A stretch of DNA of 6,110 nucleotides from Planctomycetota bacterium (GTDB lineage Bacteria > Planctomycetota > Phycisphaerae > Phycisphaerales > SM1A02): the NCBI GenBank assembly GCA_003671065.1, contig QWPU01000199.1, forward strand, positions 1 through 6,110, in the 5' to 3' direction. Made by a program: the position numbers and the translations under genes. The notes under the pieces are model-generated. The model did no database searches. It worked only from the letters and a program-made list of their open reading frames with translations, and was not told the DNA's origin. Positions 1 through 6,110 of this stretch are shown one piece after another; the stretch's first letter is position 1, and each line of letters opens with the position of its first letter.

Positions 1-724
1 GGATTTCAGCCCGCAGCACAATGTCGGCGGATTGCGTGTCTTGCGAGTTGAGGTACTCGTCAAGTTGTTGCGTCGCGGCAACAAGAAACGAGGCGCTCAC
101 TTCGCCACCAAACGGCAGACGCTGGCTGAGACCCAGATCATTGATCATGCCGAAGGCATTGTCGAATCGTGAGCCATCACCCTCAGTGTTGAAATTCGCA
201 GCGGTGGTGTTGGTCGGCAGCGGTTCCCATTGGTGCTCCTCGATAAGTAGTCGAATGGCGACGATGAGGTACGCCTCTTCTGCGGTGAGGTACTCATCGG
301 CATGGGCGAGCGAGTAGTTCACAGCTTCATCGAAGGTAAAGGTGCGCGCGTTTGGTTCGCCTTGCGCCATGCGATCGAACCGAGTTGCGATGCTCGACGC
401 GTCTTCTTCCTTACTCGGAATACTTTCAAACACCAGCGTGTCCGCGAACGGATTGACCGTGGAAGGCCGATCAGCGTCGGCAGGGAAGTCAGGGAAGTAA
501 GAGCCTGGTTCGTAGCGACTCGCATCGATCTCGGGATAGATCGCGCCTCCACCAAGCACTTCTGCGCTCTGACGGAGCTTCTGAGTGGTCGATCGATCGA
601 TCGCTTCGAGGCCTGAGGAGCAACCCGCGACGAAGGCGAGAATCCCAACGAGTGCGGTCGCAGCGCTCAGTTTGCGCATGCGCGGTCGTGACAAGGAGTT
701 GAGTGGCTGCATATCGCGACGCAT
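1..724 (-). CDS. TolC-family outer-membrane efflux lipoprotein, N-terminal part (runs off left edge)
   Basis: Reading the minus strand from 724 gives an open frame of 241 codons that continues past position 1, so the C-terminal part is missing. Residues 16-35 (MRKLSAATALVGILAFVAGC) form a lipoprotein signal peptide with lipobox VAGC and lipidated Cys35 (620-622). Residues 128-167 (FTFDEAVNYSLAHADEYL, then a helix ending EEHQW) resemble the first helical hairpin of TolC-type outer-membrane factors, and residues 197-210 (LGLSQRLPFGGEVS) resemble the first membrane beta strand of that family. Such proteins form the outer-membrane channel of tripartite efflux or type I secretion systems. The inner-membrane pump and adaptor are not in the window. 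The start is uncertain: ATG codons at 724, 712 and 679 all precede the signal peptide and none has a clear ribosome binding site. The one at 679 gives the most typical 20-residue signal. The family call is confident; substrate and exact start are not. Confidence 0.8.
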   Translation of the reverse strand, partial: MRRDMQPLNSLSRPRMRKLSAATALVGILAFVAGCSSGLEAIDRSTTQKLRQSAEVLGGGAIYPEIDASRYEPGSYFPDFPADADRPSTVNPFADTLVFESIPSKEEDASSIATRFDRMAQGEPNARTFTFDEAVNYSLAHADEYLTAEEAYLIVAIRLLIEEHQWEPLPTNTTAANFNTEGDGSRFDNAFGMINDLGLSQRLPFGGEVSASFLVAATQQLDEYLNSQDTQSADIVLRAEI

Positions 725-863
725 TTGAGGGGGGCACTTGTACCTGTGGAAGGCCGACGCCGCTGCGCCGATTGCCATGAACACGGTGATCAAGGCAATG
801 AATCTGACATCTCAGTTCATTTTTGCTCTCACTGTAGGTTTATGCAAAGTCTAAGGTGCCGAT
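725..863. promoter_or_regulatory. Divergent intergenic region between the TolC-like and GH35-like genes
   Basis: This 139-bp gap separates two genes transcribed away from each other, so it must hold promoters for at least one of them. I found no convincing -35/-10 pair on either strand. The part near 811-850 is the most A+T-rich stretch and is the likeliest promoter area for the plus-strand gene. The part next to 724 reads in frame with the TolC-like gene back to 793 and could be an N-terminal extension of it. Confidence 0.4.
852..858 (+). promoter_or_regulatory. Ribosome binding site of the GH35-like gene
   Basis: The sequence TAAGGTG lies five bases before the ATG at 864 and is a fair match to the Shine-Dalgarno consensus. 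It supports 864 as the start. The encoded protein also begins directly with the first strand of the GH35 barrel, so no upstream extension is needed. Confidence 0.55.
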
Positions 864-3506
864 ATGCCGTCCGTCACCTACGACTCTTCCAGTTTCATTA
901 TCACAACTTCACGCGCCGTGGCTCGCAGAATTGTGGTTGTTGCAGCCGCTTTCGACAGCGCACTGACCGATCCAAGCACATGGGCTACGAGCTGCGCGGC
1001 ATTGCGCGCATCAGGCTTCAACACGATCGTTGTACGCGTGCCTTGGTCGCTTCACGAACCGACGCCTGATCGCTTTGACTTCACGGGCTCGCGTGATATT
1101 CGACGATTGTGTCTTGAGGCCGCGACCGCTGGATTGCATGTGATTCTGCGCATCGGTCCCGTTGTTGGTGGCTCATGCGCGTCAGGCGGATTGCCGAGTT
1201 GGATTGCGGAACGCGCGGGGTGGCGAGTGCGCGAATCGGATCCAGCGTTCATGCAGCGCGTGAGTCAGTATTGGCAACAGTTGAGTCGACAGTTCGTTGA
1301 TCTTCAAGCCACGCGCACTGGTCCAACGAACGCGCGCCCCATCATTGCCGTTGGTCTTGAAGATGATTGGCGCTGCCTTGATGTAGATGTCGGGCGCGAG
1401 TACTTCCGATCACTCGTTCGTTTTGCGCGTGAGTTTGGCGTTGAGGTGCCGTTGATCAGCGCAAACAATTGTTGGTATTTGCATGAAGGCGTGATTGACG
1501 CGTGGAGCCAAGACGCGTCACTTCACCCTTCGCTCATCGAACTGCAGGAAGTGCAACCAGAGTCGCCTCGCGTGGCAATCATCACTCATGATCCGCTGCG
1601 TCGCACGAACGCTCCACTCGACTCGTACGCACTCGCGCGAACGATCAGCGCTGCGATTGCCGCTCGCGCTGAGATCATCGTCGATCATGCGGTCGCGCAC
1701 GCGCATTGCGCCGCAACGAGCGCGCCCGGGCTTGCTGAGATTTCTGGTGTCGTCATTGATCGCGATGGACTCGGCGTCGCAAGCGCGCATGGACTTCGGC
1801 GCACACTCATCTTTGCGAGTTCATTCGGCGCAGTGCTTGCGCCGTTGCATTCGACGGCCACGCTTGAGCACGCGATTGATCCAGAGCGCGCCACGACGCC
1901 GATTGTGTGCACGCTTGCGGACGACACAAAGTCTCGCGTGAGTGTCGCGTTTGCGCCACGCGCGAGTGCGAAGAAGAAAAACGCGACAACACACGCAGTT
2001 GCGCATGAGGCGGCCGACGGTTCAACGCACGAGATCACTTTCGGGAGCGCGAGCGGTGTGGAGTTTCATGCGAGCGATATCACGATTGGTCACGCGCGAC
2101 TTGAGCGTTGCACGGGCTCGCTCGTTGCACTCATGGGTGATGTGCTCGTGATCGCTGGTGAAGCGCGAACTAAACTTTCGCTGCAAGTGAGCGGAACGAA
2201 AGCGGTCGTCACAGTTGCAGCACTCGGCGCGATTCCAAAGAGTACGAAGATTCGATCACTGCATGTGATAGCGCTGCCATTTGGCTTGGCCGATGGCGTG
2301 GAGATCCGCGACGGTGCACTTGCGTTTGTCGATGAGCACGGCGTTCATGTCTGCGCGGTCAGCGCGGATGGCGCGGTGAAACGCTTGAAACCTACAGCGG
2401 TGAACGCGCGTGCAACAACTCCGATCACATTCACGAATGCGAAACAGCTTTCATTCGCAGGCTTGCGCACCGGTACTGACGCGAGATTCGCAAGCGCTGC
2501 CACGGCCGAATCACTCGGCGCGTATGGCCTCGATGGCGCTGATGGTTTCTATCGAGCCACATGGACCGAAGGGAAATCAGGCAAGGCTCGTGCAAAGGCG
2601 TCACTCGCTCTCACAGACGCATGCGGCGTTACGACGCATGTCGCGACTCAAAAAACTTCTCATACGCTCATCGCGGAAGTAATCGATGGTCAACTGCCTT
2701 CGCGCGGACCTCACTGTGGCGCGCGCGTCGGCGTGTTCGGCGCGCTTGTCGAAGTCACACCACTCAAGGGTGTGACATGCGCTGTTGTTGACATCCCCGC
2801 ATTTGATCCTTCGTCGCTCGGACGATTCGTGCACGGCTACGACGCACGAGGCGGAATCCAAACATTGCAGTGGTCGTTCGCGGCGCGTACGAGCGCGGTG
2901 TTGCTTGAGTTGCCCGCGCTCACAGATGGCGTCGTGCGGCTCAACGGCGAGATCGTCGCGGTGCTTGGCGGATCAGCAGCACCTCACACGATGTTGCTCG
3001 ACGGAGCGAAACTTTCGCCGAAACGCCCAGCGAAACTAGCGAAAGGCGAGAAGCCTCCGAAGGCGAAGAACGCAACGATGGTTGCTGGGAAGAACGAACT
3101 CTTGCTCGATGTTCACGCCGCGCTCGATGCGAAGACATTTGAGCGCGTGCGTAATGAACTGCAGATTTTTGAAGTGCACGATTCACTCAATGCGCAGTGG
3201 TCGTTCGCGCGAGTGAGCCAGCCCGCAACTTGGGTGCTTGCAACCGCAGTGAAAGCGACGAAATCACCAACCTGGTTTCGATCGACCTTCGAACTCAACG
3301 AACCTCGTGCACTCACGCTGACCGCGACGCATCTCAACGCACCGCGCATCTTCGTGAACGGCACACAGATTCTCTCGCACGAACGAAGCAGCGATCAGCA
3401 CACGACGCGCACTGTGCGTATCCCCGCGACTCTTCTACGCAGCGGCACCAACGAACTCACGATCTTCGATCGCGATGGACGACTGCCGACGATTGAGTTG
3501 CGCTAA
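864..3506 (+). CDS. GH35 beta-galactosidase-like protein, probably catalytically inactive
   Basis: The 880-residue protein follows the GH35 layout. Residues 9-70 match the barrel start (FNTIVVRVPWSLHEPTPDRF at 52-71, like the family's NTV-x-tYv-x-WN-x-HEP). Residues 97-114 (RIGPVVGGSCASGGLPSWIA region) match the RPGPYicaEWefGGlPaWL motif. Residues 158-170 match the VQVENEYG acid/base motif. Residues about 684-750 and 802-880 look like the galactose-binding jelly rolls near the C terminus (VRLNGEIV; WFRSTF at 804-809; IFVNG at 829-833; GTNELTIF at 861-868). Key residues are changed: the Asn-Glu acid/base pair is Asp167-Asp168, Glu-Trp of the sugar-binding motif is gone, and no Glu occurs in the expected nucleophile stretch (235-250). 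There is no signal peptide, so it is probably cytoplasmic. A Lys-rich loop at 716-743 interrupts one jelly roll. It converges on the ALDH operon with a 5-bp gap. The fold assignment is good; a sugar-binding or scaffold role is only a guess, and residual activity by other residues is possible. Confidence 0.75.
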   Translation: MPSVTYDSSSFIITTSRAVARRIVVVAAAFDSALTDPSTWATSCAALRASGFNTIVVRVPWSLHEPTPDRFDFTGSRDIRRLCLEAATAGLHVILRIGPVVGGSCASGGLPSWIAERAGWRVRESDPAFMQRVSQYWQQLSRQFVDLQATRTGPTNARPIIAVGLEDDWRCLDVDVGREYFRSLVRFAREFGVEVPLISANNCWYLHEGVIDAWSQDASLHPSLIELQEVQPESPRVAIITHDPLRRTNAPLDSYALARTISAAIAARAEIIVDHAVAHAHCAATSAPGLAEISGVVIDRDGLGVASAHGLRRTLIFASSFGAVLAPLHSTATLEHAIDPERATTPIVCTLADDTKSRVSVAFAPRASAKKKNATTHAVAHEAADGSTHEITFGSASGVEFHASDITIGHARLERCTGSLVALMGDVLVIAGEARTKLSLQVSGTKAVVTVAALGAIPKSTKIRSLHVIALPFGLADGVEIRDGALAFVDEHGVHVCAVSADGAVKRLKPTAVNARATTPITFTNAKQLSFAGLRTGTDARFASAATAESLGAYGLDGADGFYRATWTEGKSGKARAKASLALTDACGVTTHVATQKTSHTLIAEVIDGQLPSRGPHCGARVGVFGALVEVTPLKGVTCAVVDIPAFDPSSLGRFVHGYDARGGIQTLQWSFAARTSAVLLELPALTDGVVRLNGEIVAVLGGSAAPHTMLLDGAKLSPKRPAKLAKGEKPPKAKNATMVAGKNELLLDVHAALDAKTFERVRNELQIFEVHDSLNAQWSFARVSQPATWVLATAVKATKSPTWFRSTFELNEPRALTLTATHLNAPRIFVNGTQILSHERSSDQHTTRTVRIPATLLRSGTNELTIFDRDGRLPTIELR

Positions 3507-3511
3507 CCGCG

Positions 3512-4387
3512 CTACAACGCGCTCGGATGCCAGACGGTTTTTAGTTCAACGAACGGCGCGATCGCGAAGGGTGAGTGCCAGAAACCATCGTCGGTAAACG
3601 CTGGCGCGTCGCGATACATGCACACGCGTTTGAGATTTTCGGCGCAGCCGAGTTCGAGTGCTTTCGCGTCAGCGGCGGGGAGGAACGCGCCGCTCACTGC
3701 TTGAATGTCCCGATGCGACGCGATCCATGGACAGAGTTCAGCGCGGAGACCCGTGAGGATGTTGATGATTCCTGCGGGAACATCGCTGGTCGCGAAGGTT
3801 TCGCCAAGAGCCGCGGCGAGTGGCGCGTTGGAGAGCGGCGCGATGACGATCGCTGCGTTTCCTGCGCAGATCACGGGAAGCATGAGGGTCATCACGGAGA
3901 GCATCGGTGTCGCATCAGGCACAACGACGGCGACCGTGCCCGTGGCTTCGGGCATGGTGAACACGAAGTACGGACCAGCAACTGGCTGCTTTCCACCGAG
4001 CACTGCAGCGATTTTGTCGCTCCAACCCGCGAAGCACACCGTGCGATCAATCGCGTGATCAACTTCTTTTGCAGCCGCGGATTTCGTGCGACCTTCGATC
4101 GCCGTGATAAGCGACACGAACTCCGCGCGGCGCGCTTCGAGCATTTCGGCGATGCGATAAATCACTTGCCCGCGGTTGTACGCGGTCGCTGCAGCCCACT
4201 TCACTTGCGCGGCGTTTGCGACATCCACTGCATCGCGCAGATCTTTGCGACTCGCGTGCGACGCGTGCGCGACGATGTTGCCGCGCGCATCTTTCACTGC
4301 AATCGTGCGTCCACTCTCACTGCGTGGAAAGGCTCCATTCACATAGAGCTTGAGCGTCTTGGCGACTTCGACTCGTGTGGTACTCAT
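3512..4387 (-). CDS. Non-catalytic ALDH-like protein, equivalent of the ALDH16 C-terminal domain
   Basis: This 291-residue protein has the N-terminal (Rossmann) half of the aldehyde dehydrogenase fold and then a short tail; the domain carrying the catalytic Cys is absent. Residues 13-64 (LKLYVNGAF, then KDARGNIVAHAS and DLRDAVDVANAA) match the start of an ALDH. The usual functional motifs are eroded: IPWNFP has become VVPDATP (155-161), the NAD-binding KPAE has become IAPLS (182-186), and FTGS has become VSGAF (231-235). The end (HRDIQAV at 225-231, ENLKRVCMYRD at 250-260, ELKTVWHP at 281-288) resembles, from memory, the end of human ALDH16A1, whose C-terminal domain is likewise non-catalytic. 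It is the second gene of the operon, overlapping the first by four bases (ATGA), with AGGAG seven bases before its ATG. It probably pairs with the upstream enzyme as a structural partner. It is too ordered and too well initiated to be called a pseudogene. Confidence 0.85.
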   Translation of the reverse strand: MSTTRVEVAKTLKLYVNGAFPRSESGRTIAVKDARGNIVAHASHASRKDLRDAVDVANAAQVKWAAATAYNRGQVIYRIAEMLEARRAEFVSLITAIEGRTKSAAAKEVDHAIDRTVCFAGWSDKIAAVLGGKQPVAGPYFVFTMPEATGTVAVVVPDATPMLSVMTLMLPVICAGNAAIVIAPLSNAPLAAALGETFATSDVPAGIINILTGLRAELCPWIASHRDIQAVSGAFLPAADAKALELGCAENLKRVCMYRDAPAFTDDGFWHSPFAIAPFVELKTVWHPSAL

Positions 4388-5865
4388 CGCGTGGCTCCTG
4401 ACTTCAACGAGCGAGCGGCATCGCTGCCGAGCTTCACATACGCAAGCAATCCTTGGCGACCACCTTCACGACCGAAACCAGATTCGCGGTAACCACCAAA
4501 CGGCGCAGTCGCATCGAAGCGATTGAATGTGTTCAACCACACGACGCCAGCGCTGAGACGATTCGCCATCTCCAACGCACGCGCGCCCTTCTCGGTCCAC
4601 ACGCCAGCACTCAAGCCATATGTTGTGTTGTTGGCGCGTTGCACCGCTTCTTCAGGCGTGCGGAAAGTCATGACACTCAACACTGGACCAAAGATTTCTT
4701 CGCGCGCAATTGTGTGCGACGGTTGCACGCCTGTGAACAGCGTCGGTCGGCACCAAAACCCCTTCGCAGGAAGGTCGCAGGGCGCAGTGAAGCAGTTCGC
4801 GCCTTCACTCGAACCCATCGTGATGTAGCGCTCAATCGTGTCAAGCTGTGCACGCGAATTGATCGCGCCGACATCAGTGTTCTTGTCGAGTGGATCACCC
4901 ACGCGCAATTGCGCCATGCGTGCTTTGAGGCGCGCGATGAAGTCGTCGTGAATCGATTCTTCGACGAACAGCCGCGAACCCGCGCAGCACACTTCGCCTT
5001 GATTGAACCAGATGCCGCTCACGATGCCTTCAACAGCCTGATCAAGCGCAGCATCGGCAAACACGATGTTCGGACTCTTGCCGCCAAGTTCAAGCGTGAG
5101 TTTCGTGCCGCTACCCGCGCATGATTTCGCGATGAGCTTGCCGACTTCGGTCGAGCCAGTGAACGCGATCTTGTCGACACCCTTGCCCGCGAGTGCAACG
5201 ATCGCGCGGCCCGCTTCAGGACCACCACTCACGATGTTCACCACGCCATCGGGCACGCCACACTCTTGCAAGATCTCGCCGAGCATGAGCGCTGTCATCG
5301 GTGTCGTCTCGGCAGGCTTCAACACGCAGGTGTTACCGCACGCAAGCGCTGGCGCGAGTTTCCACGCAGCCATCAAGAGCGGAAAGTTCCACGGAATGAT
5401 CTGACCGCACACACCAATTGGTCGAGCGGTTGCACCCGCAAACGCATAACTCAACTTGTCGCACCAACCTGCATGATGAAAGAAGTGCTGCGCAACAAGC
5501 GGAAGATCTTCATCACGACTCTCACGAATCGGCTTGCCGCAGTTCATCGTTTCAAGCACAGCGAGTTCACGCGAGCGCTCTTGCACTCGCCTCGCCACGC
5601 GAAACAAAATCTTCGCGCGCTCTGCTGGCTTCGTCTTCGCCCACAAGGGAAAGGCCTTCCTTGCAGCCGCAACTGCGCGCGCAACATCCGCTGCGTTCGC
5701 ATCAGCCACTTGCGCGATGCCTTGCTCTGTCGCAGGATTGATTGTTGTGAAGTACTTCCCAGACTTCGGTTCGACGAATTTTCCGCCGATGAAGAGGCCA
5801 TAGACAGGCTTCAGCGCGGGCCTCACACTTTCGGGCGCGGGGGCATAAGCGAAAGATTCATGCAT
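4384..5865 (-). CDS. NAD(P)-dependent aldehyde dehydrogenase (catalytic half of a split ALDH16)
   Basis: A full-length 493-residue aldehyde dehydrogenase that should oxidise an aldehyde to its carboxylic acid with NAD(P)+ in the cytoplasm. All key motifs are present: IPWNFP at 157-162 (oxyanion Asn160), VLKPAE at 181-186 (cofactor-binding Lys183), FTGSTEVG at 235-242, ELGGK at 259-263 (general base Glu259), NQGEVCCAGSR at 288-298 (nucleophile Cys293), EEIFGPV at 389-395 (Glu390) and the terminal FGGYRESGFGREGG at 456-469. The open frame extends upstream to 6075, but the ALDH fold begins near residue 20 counted from the ATG at 5865, and the upstream part is low in family likeness and crosses the tandem repeat, so 5865 is chosen. 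That start has no good ribosome binding site but overlaps the stop of a seven-codon leader ORF. Length plus that of the downstream partner (493 + 291) is close to the roughly 780 residues of fused bacterial ALDH16 proteins. The substrate is unknown. Confidence 0.92.
   Translation of the reverse strand: MHESFAYAPAPESVRPALKPVYGLFIGGKFVEPKSGKYFTTINPATEQGIAQVADANAADVARAVAAARKAFPLWAKTKPAERAKILFRVARRVQERSRELAVLETMNCGKPIRESRDEDLPLVAQHFFHHAGWCDKLSYAFAGATARPIGVCGQIIPWNFPLLMAAWKLAPALACGNTCVLKPAETTPMTALMLGEILQECGVPDGVVNIVSGGPEAGRAIVALAGKGVDKIAFTGSTEVGKLIAKSCAGSGTKLTLELGGKSPNIVFADAALDQAVEGIVSGIWFNQGEVCCAGSRLFVEESIHDDFIARLKARMAQLRVGDPLDKNTDVGAINSRAQLDTIERYITMGSSEGANCFTAPCDLPAKGFWCRPTLFTGVQPSHTIAREEIFGPVLSVMTFRTPEEAVQRANNTTYGLSAGVWTEKGARALEMANRLSAGVVWLNTFNRFDATAPFGGYRESGFGREGGRQGLLAYVKLGSDAARSLKSGATR
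4395..4399 (-). promoter_or_regulatory. Strong ribosome binding site of the ALDH16-C-like gene
   Basis: AGGAG on the minus strand stands seven bases before the ATG at 4387, inside the last codons of the upstream dehydrogenase gene. It is the best Shine-Dalgarno match in the window. It argues that the second ORF is translated from its own start and that the split between the two ORFs is real rather than a sequencing frameshift. Confidence 0.75.
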
Positions 5866-5888
5866 CACGGGTGTGAGTTTACAGCCAT
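5865..5888 (-). CDS. Candidate seven-codon leader ORF coupled to the ALDH start
   Basis: The minus strand reads ATG GCT GTA AAC TCA CAC CCG TGA (MAVNSHP), preceded by GGAG (5897-5900) at eight bases. Its stop overlaps the ALDH start as TGATG. The ALDH start itself lacks a Shine-Dalgarno match, so ribosomes finishing this mini-ORF could reinitiate on the ALDH gene. Such a short ORF can easily arise by chance, and no regulatory codon run is visible in it. Confidence 0.25.
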   Translation of the reverse strand: MAVNSHP

Positions 5889-5989
5889 AATCCGCACTCC
5901 GCGAAGACGCGGCTGAAGGTCTACCCCGCATTCTGCCGACTGAGCACAGGACATCGCTAGGGACATCGCTAGGAACACGGCTTCGAAAC
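5866..5989. promoter_or_regulatory. Divergent control region between the ALDH operon and the ROK kinase gene
   Basis: These 124 bp lie between two genes transcribed away from each other and must carry the start signals for both, unless the promoters lie within coding sequence. No clear sigma-70 type -35/-10 pair is visible. The region holds a tandem 12-bp repeat (5949-5972) and the candidate leader ORF (5865-5888). Shared control of the kinase and the dehydrogenase pair is plausible. Confidence 0.45.
5949..5972. repeat. Perfect 12-bp tandem direct repeat in the divergent control region
   Basis: The unit GGACATCGCTAG occurs twice back to back without mismatch (5949-5960 and 5961-5972). It lies 17 bp before the ROK start and 83 bp before the ALDH start. 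Spacing of just over one helical turn would place two bound protein monomers on nearly the same DNA face, as at many direct-repeat operators. It could also be a simple slippage duplication. Confidence 0.7.
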
Positions 5990-6110
5990 ATGGCTACCAA
6001 CAACGCAACTACTGCAATCTCCCCGCCCCCACGAGCTGCTCGCGTGATTCTCACGCTTGACATCGGCGGGACCAACGCGAAATCGAAGTGCCCTCACTGG
6101 GAGAGCAAGC
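5990..6110 (+). CDS. ROK-family sugar kinase / polyphosphate-glucokinase-like, N-terminal fragment
   Basis: Translation from the ATG at 5990 gives 40 residues before the right edge. Residues 19-32 (VILTLDIGGTNAKS) form the first beta strands and the phosphate-binding loop DIGGTNxK of the ROK / hexokinase-fold kinases, which phosphorylate glucose or related sugars using ATP or, in some members, polyphosphate. The Ala/Thr/Pro-rich stretch before it (residues 2-17) is probably a flexible leader. An AGGAA (5971-5975) is 14 bases from the ATG, too far for an ordinary ribosome binding site; GTG at codon 19 is a less likely alternative start. The gene is divergent from the ALDH operon. The ROK assignment rests on one short motif, and some ROK members are repressors, although the N terminus here has no helix-turn-helix. 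Confidence 0.7.
   Translation, partial: MATNNATTAISPPPRAARVILTLDIGGTNAKSKCPHWESK

Noticed and set aside
589..603. TCGA simple repeat of nearly four units
   Set aside because: It lies inside the TolC-like coding sequence, encoding AIDRS in the start of the mature protein, and is too short to suggest more than local codon choice.
319..648. Minus-strand ORF of 109 codons in a second frame over the TolC-like gene
   Set aside because: Arg/Ser-rich shadow without domain likeness; the frame starting at 724 has a lipobox and TolC-like motifs and stays open to the window edge.
798..854. Small plus-strand ORF MNLTSQFIFALTVGLCKV before the GH35-like gene
   Set aside because: Hydrophobic and leader-like, but its AAGG is only two bases from the ATG and nothing else supports translation.
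725..1069. Plus-strand ORF of 114 codons overlapping the start of the GH35-like gene
   Set aside because: Cys/Arg/His-rich shadow with no recognisable domain; the overlapping frame encodes the GH35 barrel.
3575..4492. Long plus-strand ORF of 305 codons opposite the ALDH genes
   Set aside because: It is Arg/His/Cys-rich with no recognisable domain, and lies antisense to two well-supported genes; it is a codon-bias shadow.
4453..5916. Plus-strand ORFs of 223 and 216 codons antisense to the aldehyde dehydrogenase
   Set aside because: Composition is that of reverse-strand shadows in G+C-rich coding DNA, and the minus-strand frame carries every ALDH motif.
5866..6075. N-terminal 70-residue extension of the aldehyde dehydrogenase in the same open frame
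   Set aside because: The extension has no ALDH likeness, crosses the tandem repeat and the divergent control region, and overlaps the start of the ROK kinase; the family fold starts soon after the ATG at 5865.

Overview
The window looks like chromosomal DNA from a Gram-negative bacterium of moderately high G+C content, most likely a planctomycete-type organism (Phycisphaerae-like). This placement is an inference. It rests on a TolC-like outer-membrane lipoprotein whose motif style I associate with that group, weak or absent Shine-Dalgarno sites at several starts, and a carbohydrate-oriented gene set. No tRNA, rRNA, CRISPR array, insertion sequence or phage gene was seen.

Layout, left to right. 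(1) Positions 1-724, minus strand: the N-terminal 241 residues of a TolC-family outer-membrane lipoprotein; the rest lies beyond the left edge. (2) Positions 725-863: a divergent intergenic region. (3) Positions 864-3506, plus strand: an 880-residue protein with glycoside hydrolase family 35 (beta-galactosidase) architecture in which both catalytic glutamates and the sugar-binding Glu-Trp appear to be lost. (4) Positions 3512-5865, minus strand: a two-gene operon that starts at 5865. The first gene encodes a fully equipped aldehyde dehydrogenase (493 aa). The second encodes a 291-aa ALDH-like protein without catalytic residues, overlapping the first by ATGA and having its own strong ribosome binding site. 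Together they look like an ALDH16 enzyme divided into two genes. (5) Positions 5866-5989: a divergent control region with a perfect 12-bp tandem repeat and a seven-codon leader ORF coupled to the ALDH start. (6) Position 5990 to the right edge, plus strand: the first 40 residues of a ROK-type sugar kinase.

A reasonable reading is a carbohydrate-linked locus. The kinase and the aldehyde dehydrogenase pair share one control region, and a non-catalytic GH35-like protein, which has no export signal and so is probably cytoplasmic, converges on the operon with a 5-bp gap. The substrate of the pathway cannot be told from this sequence. The two most interesting points are the split ALDH16 and the apparent GH35 pseudoenzyme.
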